Assembly: GCA_022497145.1 (NCBI GenBank)
Contig: MU385862.1
Location: forward strand, 521,732 to 585,731
DNA from: Rostrohypoxylon terebratum
Taxonomy: Eukaryota; Ascomycota; Sordariomycetes; Xylariales; Hypoxylaceae
DNA: 64,000 nt
Direction: 5' to 3'
Shown: positions 1 through 10,012 of the stretch, piece by piece
How positions within the stretch are numbered: position 1 is the stretch's first letter
How the letters are laid out: each line of letters begins with the position of its first letter
Position numbers and translations under genes: made by a program
The notes under the pieces: generated by a model
What the model was told of the DNA's origin: nothing
Databases searched by the model: none
Seen by the model: the letters and a program-made list of their open reading frames with translations, nothing else

Positions 1-910
1 TCCAAAACGGGGTCATTCCGAAGAACGAATACGGGTATGTTCATGCTCTCATACTCAACGCGCAATAATTGGAGCTCACGTCAATTTAAATATAGGAATA
101 TCGACATGTTCGCAGAACATATGTGTCCCGAAGGCAAGTTTCGCACCGTTGCATTTTTCTGGTTTAGCTAACCAGAGTATAGGCGCCGTGCACGTCCCGT
201 ATCGTGGGGTTGTCCGAGTCTGCAAGCGACTCGAAATTGATTATGCGGAGGCTGTGGTCGGCTTCGAATTCGGTCATCGGATGGCGGTCCCTGTCATTCA
301 GGGTGTGGTTGTCGCAGAAGAACATTACGAACGCGTGATGGAAGAACTGGAAAAAGACGAGGCGGAACGAGCGAGGAAGGAAGACGAAAAAAGACGCAAG
401 GAGGTACTGACGACGTGGCGAAAGTTCTTGATGGGACTCAGAATCGCGGATAGATTCAAGCAAGATTACGGACACCTGGACGAGTCGGTAGAGGTATCTG
501 GACACGATACCGGAATGGACAAGGACTTTGATAATATGCGCCAGAAGGATGAGGATATGGCGGGCGGGTTCTTACCCGAAGGTTTTGAAGAGGAGGAGGA
601 AGCAGCTGAAGTAGAGGAAAATACACGCCAAACTTCCGGGTTCTTCCCAGCAGCAAACGACGAAGAGGAGGATTCCGATGACGGAAATGATCCCTTCGAA
701 GTAGACTTTGGGAAAGAGGAGCAGACTGAGGACTCTCCCGAACCGCCTCCCGAGCAGGACGCTCTGGCCAACATAGCTCCTAAGAGGGCAGCTCCAAAGC
801 CCAAGGCCAAGCCGAGACGATCCACACGGAGAAGAACTCGAAGGAAACAGGTCACATCTTCGGAGGACGACGATAATGACGATGGGGATTTCGGTTCGGA
901 TAGTGGTTAA
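1..910 (+). CDS. RAD4: DNA repair protein Rad4/XPC, C-terminal part (5' end outside window)
   Basis: Nuclear nucleotide-excision-repair damage sensor; only the C-terminal part is present. Exons read as <1-34, 96-133 and 183-910. The first two junctions join PKNEYG to NIDMF and then MCPEG to AVHVPYRG, which is the conserved entry to the third beta-hairpin domain (BHD3) of Rad4/Rhp41. The stretch through RVCKRLEIDYAEAVVGFEFG and the later TWRKFLMGLRI is also characteristic. The tail (about 150 residues) is acidic, then ends in a basic patch with KPKAKPRRS and RRTRRK and a final acidic stretch, as in other fungal Rad4 proteins. The second intron (134-182) uses a GC donor (AAG/GCAAGT) and a TATAG acceptor; only this acceptor restores the frame. 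Stop codon TAA at 908-910. The family assignment is firm; the missing N-terminal transglutaminase-like domain must lie upstream of the window. Confidence 0.88.
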   Translation, partial: PKRGHSEERIRVCSCSHTQRAIIGAHVNLNIGISTCSQNICVPKASFAPLHFSGLANQSIGAVHVPYRGVVRVCKRLEIDYAEAVVGFEFGHRMAVPVIQGVVVAEEHYERVMEELEKDEAERARKEDEKRRKEVLTTWRKFLMGLRIADRFKQDYGHLDESVEVSGHDTGMDKDFDNMRQKDEDMAGGFLPEGFEEEEEAAEVEENTRQTSGFFPAANDEEEDSDDGNDPFEVDFGKEEQTEDSPEPPPEQDALANIAPKRAAPKPKAKPRRSTRRRTRRKQVTSSEDDDNDDGDFGSDSG

Positions 911-1800
911 CTTGAATAATCGAGCTGCGACGATTCATCTTCTGTGATGCTTCCTAACATGTGAGGACGATCGATATTAATGATATTAATGATACCAATT
1001 AGCGAAAACCCGCAAGACGAAATCCGGGCTTGAGCGGCTGAATTCTCTGTATCTTTCGCACAGGGATCAATTATGCCAACATTTCGAACAGCAGTTTTCC
1101 ACTACTGCCGACCAAGGGCGCAGATACTAGGAAGAAGAACTTTTTGGCGTTCGTCCGCCTGCGGATCTTGCCCTTGACCGAAGCAAGACCCTCTGTAGCA
1201 TACAGGTCTCCTTTCGAAATCGTCTCCGAGTTCAAGGAATGGAAAATAGCACGATTCGAGAAAGAAATATGCTCTATTAAATCAATGATTACTACAATCC
1301 AAGACGTTGCGGCGATCCCAGTTGCTAAACTTAGAGACAGGCTCCAAAACGATAATCTCGAGAGTGTTACAAAAGGAGACAGCCAATCAAAGGTCGATAT
1401 CCACGCTTGAATCAAAAGACCCCGTACTCCCAACGGATTCTTCTGTAATGCGGTTTCTATTTCCATCATTTCGCCATCCTGTTCGCAGAATAAACGCATT
1501 TTGCACTTAGTATGATTCGTATGTAGGAACATAAGTACCCCCTTTTTTGCGGTGTGATTACCTATAGGTACCTAGGACCTAGGTACTTTGCCACGTCAAC
1601 TAGGTATTGCGGCCCGCGCACAGATCCTGGCGCAAGCTCTCCATCTAAGTATGTAGGTATATAAAACTAGGTACCTACCTACCTAAGGCCATTCCGACAG
1701 TTTAGATGACCTTGAGAATTATTCATTGTTGACACATATACTAGGCTTTCATACCTTCGCTGCGCACTTCTCCAATTTTCCCAGAATTTCACATCGCTAC
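911..1800. other. Intergenic, no supportable gene
   Basis: Between the Rad4 stop and the next start. Frames of 88 codons (plus strand, 1144-1410) and 153 codons (minus strand, 1071-1532) overlap each other and resemble nothing I recognise, so I do not call either. At 1566-1586 there is a palindromic AGGTACCTAGGACCTAGGTAC-type motif, and TAGGTA repeats continue to about 1690. Confidence 0.6.
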
Positions 1801-3461
1801 ATGATGGATACACAATCAACTGCACTGCCTCAATCTCTTCGAACTATCATCGAAGTCGTTGACGACAGCAAGGCCAGCTCTGTTAGGCAGGATGATACCC
1901 TCCGAGGCTTACTAGGGGACAAGATTCATGTCAAGCCTCTCAATCCCGAAGAAGTATTCATCAAATCTTTCCCTTGGGAGGAAGCGCAGAAGATTAGAAA
2001 CGTGTTTGGGAGAATCCTCTCATGCGTAATCCCTGGAAGTGCGAGAAAGACAGTCGCGAAGAAAACCTCTGGCAAGCAAGGTACCTAGTTGGCCACCTTG
2101 AGAACATAATGAGTTTTGGCCGGGACGAAAACGATTCCGGCTTGGTTGAACAGACAAAATGGGAGTTTTCCGAGTAAGTGACATATTATAGCCATGTTTA
2201 AGTATCTGGTGCGTTTCCCCAACTGATCCCCTCGCAGTCCTGATATCATCGACCCCTATACCTTTTTCTATGAGAAATACAAACGGCATTGGAGAATTGA
2301 ACAACTACTTCTCTCCAAAGAAGCCAACGTTCATCACATATCCTGTTTTCTGATAGACAATGCACCTCTTCCCGAAAAAGACCTTGCCACCAGCGAGCTG
2401 CGGGCGATATGGACTCTGACTGAGTATCAGCAGGCCAAAAGCAGGATTGGGACAATCCCCGTAAGGCTTCTGTTATCTACTCCAAAACCATGATCTGCAA
2501 CTAACACTCACGAGGTCACTATTCTTTCTTGTTCTGGGCTAGAAATGCGTATTGTCAAAGGAGTTATAGACTTTGAGAAAGTGAAATTTCATGTGCGCGT
2601 ATCTCCAATCATACCCCTGCCTGATGAGGGCTGCCGCACCAAGGTCATCAAATTATGCTGCTCCGTGATTGGGGAGCCTATCAAAAATATAGGTACTCTT
2701 GACTATGGGACTGTATAGTCTAGGACAAATCAATACTCTGTTGGTAGCTGGCCTTGGTAGGGAGTAGACATAAGGCCCCTCCTTGTATGTCCTACATCGT
2801 ATCCCCTACATGAGGATTGTTAGAGCTTGCGCAACAACATCCCTATTGTCTTTATATCAATGATGAAGTCAAGCGCAAAGATGAGTTTGAGGATCCGGTG
2901 AGGCTTAGTTTGGATTGGGACGTCGTTGAAGACTTGCACATCCCTGCTTCTGAACTAGATCATCTGTCCTTGCCCATAAAATTATTTACCCAATGGATCT
3001 ATCGTGCCGCCACCGGAACCTTAGCTGATAATAGCCTCGCCTGGTCGAAAATACCGACCTTAGGTGTTCTTATCAATATGGTTAGTTTGGGGGATAAACT
3101 CAACATCAGGCGCTTTCAGGACGTACTTGAGCTCGTGATGCAACTACCAATTTTCGTCCACAACAGTTTATTTAAGAGCAGCGCGGCCATTCTGTGTAGA
3201 CCCAAACTATTTGATATCATCATGAAGCAGTACTCTCGCCAAATAGAGGAGTTTGATGATGAAGAATCGATACAGACACACCTCAGCAACCTAGAAATGT
3301 GTATATCAGACTCTCCGGGCGCCGTGAGCTGGAAAACTATAATGGCTGCCACCTTGAGCGCCTTCAAGACGAAGATGCAGAAGATGCGAAATTGGATAAA
3401 GAACTCGCAAGGTGGTGAAAAACTTCCCGAAGAAATTATTGACGCGAAAGGCTCTATCTAA
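1801..3461 (+). CDS. Hypothetical five-exon protein (about 457 aa), faintly BTB-like near its C-terminus
   Basis: Function unknown. My model joins 1801-2001, 2040-2173, 2238-2460, 2515-2692 and 2824-3461; exon lengths sum to 458 codons including the stop. The introns at 2174-2237 (GTAAGT...GCAG), 2461-2514 (GTAAGG, CTAAC branch) and 2693-2823 (GTACTC...TTAG) are ordinary and preserve the frame. The first one, 2002-2039, is only 38 nt; it is needed because the frame changes between the EEAQKIRN stretch and the REENLWQARYLVGH stretch, so a frameshift is an alternative. The segment with KLFTQWIYRAATGTL followed by MVSLGDKLNIRRFQDVLE resembles the second half of fungal BTB domains (WLYTGTL, then LGDKL), but the N-terminal half of such a domain is not evident. 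The 2693-2823 spacer could also separate two genes. Confidence 0.5.
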
Positions 3462-6254
3462 ACCGATCTTGACAAGTTACCACAGAGAACTGACGGGTAA
3501 TGTGATTCAGAGACACCTGGATAGACCAGAGAGCCATCATTCACCATTGAATCGTACGTCATATCATAATCCAGAAGAATAATGAGAAGGACCTGTCAGA
3601 TCAGTATGTCATGTACCACAACTACATTAGATAATAGCACAAAAAAAAAGAAGAAGAAGAATAGGTACCTAACCTAAGCATATAAATTCATCTACTTGCC
3701 CACCTATATATACCTCTTCAATACTAGTTGAGTGACTAGCTAGAGTCCATATGGAATAATGAAGCTAAAATGGCGAGTTTATGCATCGCCGTACCACATT
3801 TGTCAAAGTTAAATTGTGACCTGAGTATGCTCAGAGAGGCCTGGTTCGCATTTCGACATGGAAAATTCTACGAGGCTTCTGGAATTCGACATTTACCAAC
3901 GGAAAAAAAAATCTATCATTCTTCGATTCCACACTCCATGCCACCACACCCATGGCGAACTTCCTATATCGGCCGCGGATCGGCTTGGTTCGGGTAGATG
4001 CAGCTCGGATCGTGCCTTCGCCCTATGGGGAAGCGGTTCGGCCGGGAGCGTTGCAGGATCTTGAGGAGGAGAAGCGGCTGACGTATTTTTTTTAATATTT
4101 CCAGATCTCGGAGACCGGGGGGGGGGTAAAAAAAAGGAACTCCCCAGATCTTGGTACCGGTAGCACAGCGAAGGTGGGACGATCCAATTTAATCTAGCGT
4201 CGAAGAATACCTGACCTTGCTCGGCGATATTATGGGTATGTATTTGGTATACATATGGCCGTAAAACAGGACGGTCTGGTTCCATATCGAAATAAGTCTA
4301 AAAAGGAACTTAGGTAGATAAAAGGGGTCCTTCATGGTGTAGGGTACAATGGTGGATATTCAACGGTTGGGATATTGGTGAGAGCTTACCCCTGAGTTGT
4401 TCTTCCCCTCGCTGTGCGAACAGTTCAACTCGCACGAGCCGCACCGCTGTTATATATCAAAATAGTGGTGATATCATGTTATAGAGATAAGTTCGTCAAT
4501 CAAAGAACACACTGTTTCATTTATTCAGCAGGAGGCGCCGTTCAAATAAGTAGGACCAGGTACCTAGGTCGTGTCGAGCGGCCGCAATTGCATTGCGCCC
4601 AAGACCGAAACCCGCTCGTACAAATCCACAGATGGCACAATCCGTATGTCACTACATGATTATTCTTATGTAAACCCGGCTTGGCTACATAAGGCCTCGG
4701 AAATGGTGCCATGATAGAGAGTCGGTTGCCCGCATCTACGCAAAGCCAATTGCAATGATGGGATGACGCAACCCCTTTCCTCCCCGAACGGTATTTCGGA
4801 GACAAGCGAGAAAATAGATGAATAGAAGCTTGATCTCGTCTTAGCTATGTTTCTGATGCAACCTGATATTCTGCTTGTCTTATACAACGGTTTACGAATC
4901 GCGCTTGGCCAAGTTCCGACTGGTTCCGACATGATCTCACGAGGTAACCAAGGTTTTTGGTGTAGTTGGAAGGATGCGGTTCATCGTTGCAAACCCCAAA
5001 GAATGGGATATCGTAACGCAGCGGATGTTCGTCTAGCCAAGCAATTATCTCTCGACGACCTATCCTAGATGGCTCTACTCCGTGACACCGAACCACGAGG
5101 CGTCTGCGTGTTAGGGCATTATGGACAGACCTCGTGTAGTGTAACGGATGACATCCGTAGATGGAAGAGCGCGTGTCTTGTTATATATCCTTGAACCTTG
5201 CTAGGCTTATAAGGTTTCTGTGCTCGCAGCAACACAAACTTACACACTGCGTCGCCTTATCACACGGCCTTCCTATTCGGTTAGAGAATATACGGTGTTG
5301 GCAGGATAGGTTCATCACCTATTTAGGAGAGGATCCTCAGAGAGTTCCTCTCATCTGGGACAATCCAAAACATGAAGAGATCTATAAGGATTGTCGCGAA
5401 TTAAGGTGGCGATTCTCCAAGGCCAACTTGACAGTCGAAATTGGAAAAGTCAAAAGGAAATATATATATCTAGTGAAATTTCATTGATATGAGAGGATCA
5501 ACGACCCTAGTAACAAAGTTTTATGGACAAGATTGAGATAATAGAAAGATTGGGTGGTGTATTGTTGTGTTGGATATTGGGTGAGCGATGATGCAATTTC
5601 TTTGTGATGCTATAACGACATGTATTGGCGTTGCACTGACAGACCTGTTCTCTAGCACCTGTTATGGAACAAGCGCCATGAGATGTTCTGTGATACAGAC
5701 GTGAATCATGTCCTCTAATGGACCTTCTGTCACTATATTTGCGCTGAAGTATATATATTTGCTCTGCTCGTGAGTGGGTCAAGGTTATAAGGGAACGAAG
5801 GTGCACTATACAATAATCACCAAGTAGTTGCAGACACGGACAATTACGGCCGTTCACCAAATCTTCAACCTTCAACCTTCAACCGTCCTTATCAAGATAT
5901 CTTGCTCTAGCTTATTAGCGCTGACGAGAACCTTTGAGAACCTTTTTGCAGTTCGAAAAAGACCGTTGTACATATACCTAGGTCCTAGGTCACTGCGTAG
6001 TCGCCTGTCCTCGGTCCTCGACACCGTCTATTCTAGCCACAACGTATTTGCCTGCTAACACCGAACTCTCCCTTGACCACCTAACTTGTTAACCTAGAGT
6101 TGGCAAGTCTTTAGGTGGTAACTGCACTTTAATATCTCCTTCCTTATACTCGTCCCGTCCTTGGAAAAAAATATACCTAATAAAACTTTCACCTGAACAA
6201 CTTTCTCGACACGCTTCCGCAAACCACAGAACATTCTGTCATCGCAATTCAACG
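3462..6254. other. Intergenic with no confident gene; degenerate tRNA half
   Basis: Several frames of 70-130 codons exist (for example minus 3893-4285, plus 4847-5068, plus 5161-5487) but none has splice or family support. Landmarks are a G(9) run near 4119, an A-rich tract at 3640-3660, a 5' tRNA-Arg-like fragment near 5128-5160, and a CCTAGGTCCTAGG palindrome at 5977-5990 upstream of the P450 gene. Confidence 0.55.
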
Positions 6255-8246
6255 ATGTCCGTGATGGCAAAAGTCGTCGCCTTATGGCTTGCAATCAGAA
6301 TTCTACAGATTATTAACAACTGGCGTCGGCTTAACCACATCCCCGGCTCATTCTGGATCTCGAGCACCAAGATCTGGCAGATTGCAACTCAGCTTCGGGG
6401 TGATTGGTATCTTGAGCTACAGAAGCTCGGCGACAAACATGGTATGACCTCATTTGCCACTTCTTTCGCTTCTTTTGTTTGTCCCATTAGAGCCAAGTGC
6501 CTAATTTAATAATTGCCCTCCGATATATACTAACATGATACAGGCAAACTATTCCGTATTGGCCCTAACCAGCTCATGACCACTGACGTCGACGTGATTC
6601 GACGCATGGGACATCCTAAATCGCCCTATTTTAAAGCCCCTTTCTACAAGATCTTCCGTTTCATCCCCACCCAAGACAATTCATTCTCCCTCATCAATGA
6701 CCACGAGCATTTACGCCTTCGAACCAAGCTTGGTCCCGGCTACGTCGGCAACACCTTTGTAGAATCTTGTATTGACAAACAATGTCTCCGCCTCGTCGAT
6801 CTAATCGAGCGCAAGTTCATCTCCACTCCCGGCAACTACAAGCCGCTCAACATCACCCTTCTCTCCTTCCTTTTCTCGATGGACTGTGTGGGCAATATCT
6901 CGTTCGGTAAAGCGTTCGGCTGTCTCGACGAAGGAAAAGATGTCCACAATTTCATGAAGTGGAACGAAGACTTCTTCAACACCGCCATCGTGGTCTCCAA
7001 CTTCCACTGGTTGACCAATATCTTCTCCAAGTATCCCTTCAACAAAATCTACCCTTCGCCTCTCGACAAGGATGGCGTCGGCAAATATATAGCGTAAGTT
7101 CTAACATCCCCCAATCCCTTTTGTCACGCGGCACTCTAGCTCTGCCCCCCAATTGGGGGGTACTCTAGACATCCCCATGCGCCAAAGCTGTGCCGACGTG
7201 TATACAATTCCACGTAGAATAGTAACACGTCCCTAGGACGTAAACAATGTCATCATCCAATCCCTACAAAGTACGGTGACTAACTATATTATTAGGCTTG
7301 CGCAAGAAGCGGTTGCCAAGGCTTACGATGAAGGTGAAGGTCGCCAGCGGGACGTCCTGTCTTCATTCATCGACCAAGGTGTCACGAAGGATGAGGCTCT
7401 CAACGAGTTGATGTTGCAAGTGTGGGTAACCCCCCTCTCCTCCCTTCCTCCCTTCCTCCCTTCCCCCCCCTTCTTCCTTCTCCCCCCTCCTCCACTTCAT
7501 ATTATTATACTTCATGGACAATATTTTCTAACTTAATGGTGTCTCAGCGTCGCTGGAACAGACTCGACGGCAACCGCCATCCGAATGACACTTCTGTACC
7601 TCGCGTCCACTCCGGTCGCGTACGGAAAGCTCAAGTCAGAGATTGCCGACGCCATCTCGCAAGGCTGGATCAGCTCGCCCATCAAAGACAAGGAATCCCG
7701 ACTCCTGCCCTACCTACAGGCCGTGATCAAGGAAGGCTTACGCGTATTCCCTGTCGTGACCGCGACTTTCTTCAAGGCGGTTCCCGAGGGGGGGGATATC
7801 ATCAATGGATATTCCGTCCCCGAGGGAACCGAAGTCGGGCATAACGTCATGGGAGTTATGCGGGCGAAGGAGTACTGGGGCGAGGACGTCGACGTCTTCC
7901 GCCCGGAACGATGGCTAGAGGCCGACGAGAAGACCCACGAGAAGATGGTCGATACGCTCGAAATTCTCTGGGGATATGGCAAGTTTAAATGTCTCGGTCG
8001 GGCCATCGCCCAGGTGGAGTTGAACAAGGTGTTTGTTGAAGTGAGTCGCCCCACCCCCCTTTTCTCTTTTGTTCTTACATACGGATGCCATTCATAAGGA
8101 TTGAACTAACACAACTCCCCTTGCAGCTACTCCGACGCTTCGACTTCTCGGTCGTCTCCCCTCAGGATCCCGTCAAGGTTCGAAACTCCGGTTTCTTCCT
8201 CATTTCCGACATCAACATGCGGGTCACGAAGAACGAGTCTGACTAA
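6255..8246 (+). CDS. Cytochrome P450 monooxygenase (pisatin demethylase-like group)
   Basis: Haem-thiolate monooxygenase, expected to be anchored in the endoplasmic reticulum by the N-terminal hydrophobic stretch (residues 1-20). Exons 6255-6441, 6544-7093, 7296-7421, 7548-8040 and 8127-8246 join in frame to 491 aa, normal for the family. Visible motifs: I-helix AGTDSTAT (residues 290-297), ExxR as KEGLR (E350, R353), PERW in the meander, and the haem loop WGYGKFKCLG with the cysteine near residue 436. The N-terminal RGDWYLELQKLGDKHG and GPNQLMTTDVDVIRRM stretches are like fungal pisatin-demethylase-type P450s. The 126-nt intron 7422-7547 contains an unusual CT-only run. The substrate cannot be told from the sequence. 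It is convergent with the PhzF-like gene 351 bp downstream. Confidence 0.9.
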
Positions 8247-8597
8247 GAGCAACTGAGTTTAAAAGAAAGAGTGTGGAGGTTTTTAAGGGTTAATGTAGTT
8301 TATGCTTGGGACCCTACGATGGCCTGGGAAGTTTCAAGATGTACAAAGTCGGTTCCCTTCATGTATGTAAACAGAGAGCAGCGATGACCTTAGCACATTG
8401 TCGATAATTTGATTCTGTTGTTTGCTGACTAATCTTCTTGTCGTGATTATCGTGATCTCCATTCGCCATTATCATTAGGAGAGGTTGGAAATGGATGGGG
8501 AAACTTAACTACATTTATTGATAGAAACCTAGCGTAACCTTCCCGACTTCTGTTTATGAAGCCTGGACTGGCCTCGAAACCACCACCTGAACGTACT
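8247..8597. other. Convergent spacer between P450 and PhzF-like genes
   Basis: This 351-bp AT-rich stretch holds the 3' ends of two converging genes. I see no other feature in it. Confidence 0.7.
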
Positions 8598-9554
8598 TCA
8601 AGCATCAAGGGTCAAAATCCCCCTTTGAACGACAACAGCAGTACCACCGAGCCAAAGCTCCTCCAACGCCACAGAGCCATCTCCAGGGTCCTTTGTCGTA
8701 GTCTCAACGCTAATGTTACTCGTCCGGCCTATCTCCACCCCCTGAGTAACTTGGAACTTCCTACCCTTTTTCTCTTCATTCAGGGTGAGATAAGACCCCA
8801 GTGCCGTAGCCGCGCTCCCTGTCGCCGGGTCTTCGAACCCTAGCTCAAGCATGCGGCTACGGATGCTTCTCTCGCCTTTTTCATCCCCCATATCGACGTA
8901 ATAATACCTACTGACGAAGCTGTCTCGCCAACCCTCATCTAGCAACGGCTTTGGTAGATTGGCGAAGTCGATTCCGTGCGCGACACTGACCTGGGCCAGC
9001 AGCTCCAGCGATGGCAACCTCACCAGCACGAACGTCATACCTTTAACGACACTAAAAACCGGGGCTTTGAGCTCGGCTTCCCGGATCTGTGGCACATGCG
9101 ATAATCCGGGGTACTTCGTCGCATCGTCGGAGCCGAGCACGTCAACAAGAGTCTTGGCGTGCAGGCGCACGTTATGCGGGATCCTAGCGCGGATGGCGTT
9201 GCCTGGCTGCGGGACAATGCCGATAGGCCCGGCCTTGGTGACCAGCGTGTCGACGTGAGGATGTAAGCTATACTTGACAAGAACGGCAGAGCCGATGGTG
9301 GGGTGACCAGCATAAGGAAGCTCGCTCTCGATTGTGAATATGTCGATGTCGCGCTGCTTCTGCTGTGCTTGGTCCGGCTCTGCTACTTCGTGTAGGAATA
9401 CAGTCTCTGATAGGTTGAATTCTTGCGCAATCTTTTGCTTCCTTTCCTGTGTAATAACATCCTTGATCTCTGCTGGAATGGTGACCACGGCCAGAGGGTT
9501 GCCCTGTAACCGTTTGGATGTGAAGACGTCGAGGGTCACGAATTGGAGATCCAT
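8598..9554 (-). CDS. PhzF-family (phenazine biosynthesis-like) isomerase/epimerase
   Basis: Single-exon 318-aa protein of the PhzF/diaminopimelate-epimerase fold, the usual length. Start chosen at 9554, the first ATG, with G at -3 and +4; the preceding in-frame codons offer no ATG. The N-terminal FVTLDVFTSKRLQGNPLAVV is the family signature; the general acid/base glutamate lies in NLSETVFL (E50); the second conserved loop ELPYAGHPTIGSA and the C-terminal half motif DPATGSAA follow. In bacteria PhzF acts on a dihydroanthranilate intermediate, but most fungal members have no known substrate, and nothing here points to phenazine synthesis. Convergent with the P450 gene; a link between them is conjecture. 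Confidence 0.9.
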   Translation of the reverse strand: MDLQFVTLDVFTSKRLQGNPLAVVTIPAEIKDVITQERKQKIAQEFNLSETVFLHEVAEPDQAQQKQRDIDIFTIESELPYAGHPTIGSAVLVKYSLHPHVDTLVTKAGPIGIVPQPGNAIRARIPHNVRLHAKTLVDVLGSDDATKYPGLSHVPQIREAELKAPVFSVVKGMTFVLVRLPSLELLAQVSVAHGIDFANLPKPLLDEGWRDSFVSRYYYVDMGDEKGERSIRSRMLELGFEDPATGSAATALGSYLTLNEEKKGRKFQVTQGVEIGRTSNISVETTTKDPGDGSVALEELWLGGTAVVVQRGILTLDA

Positions 9555-10012
9555 CCCGATTAGCTCTCTCTTAACTTTAAACACTTTTGCCTGTTAACTG
9601 TGCTAATTGCTTTCCTTGTATTATATGGATAGATGTAAAATGAGATAATGTAGATATAGATGGCTTGAATCACATTTATATGAAGGTGACTTCGTATTTT
9701 TCAGACTTCTGAGTTTTATTTATGGGGGAGGCGATAGGGCATGCGGGGGGATAGCGCCAGTTAAGGGTATAGAGGCCCACTAATTTTGGCACCGGCAGCT
9801 TATAGGACTGTGTGGATAGGATTGGCTCTTAGAAGTGTACAGAGACAGGACCTGAACTTTTGGTGTGATTTGTCAAAAACTGCACAAGCCCAGTTAAATC
9901 GAGACTGATCAAAATATTAAATCCAAACATAGGAGGGAATTCTATTCCATTTTCCAAAGCCAGCTGATCAAGGCAGAGAGCCTTTGAGTCGTGAGTGCCC
10001 AATGCATTTGTC
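9555..10012. other. Intergenic
   Basis: Lies between the 5' end of the PhzF-like gene and the 3' end of the channel gene, so it should hold the PhzF promoter. It is AT-rich, with no motif I can defend. Confidence 0.6.

Noticed and set aside
466..855. Minus-strand frame opposite the Rad4 tail
   Set aside because: Shadow of the acidic/serine-rich coding sequence; the plus-strand frame has clear Rad4 homology.
1071..1532. 153-codon minus-strand frame overlapping an 88-codon plus-strand frame
   Set aside because: No family resemblance, mutually exclusive frames and no splice context; length is within what random AT/GC-mixed DNA yields.
3893..4285. 130-codon minus-strand frame rich in P and S
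   Set aside because: Spans a G-run/A-run simple sequence and has no recognisable domain.
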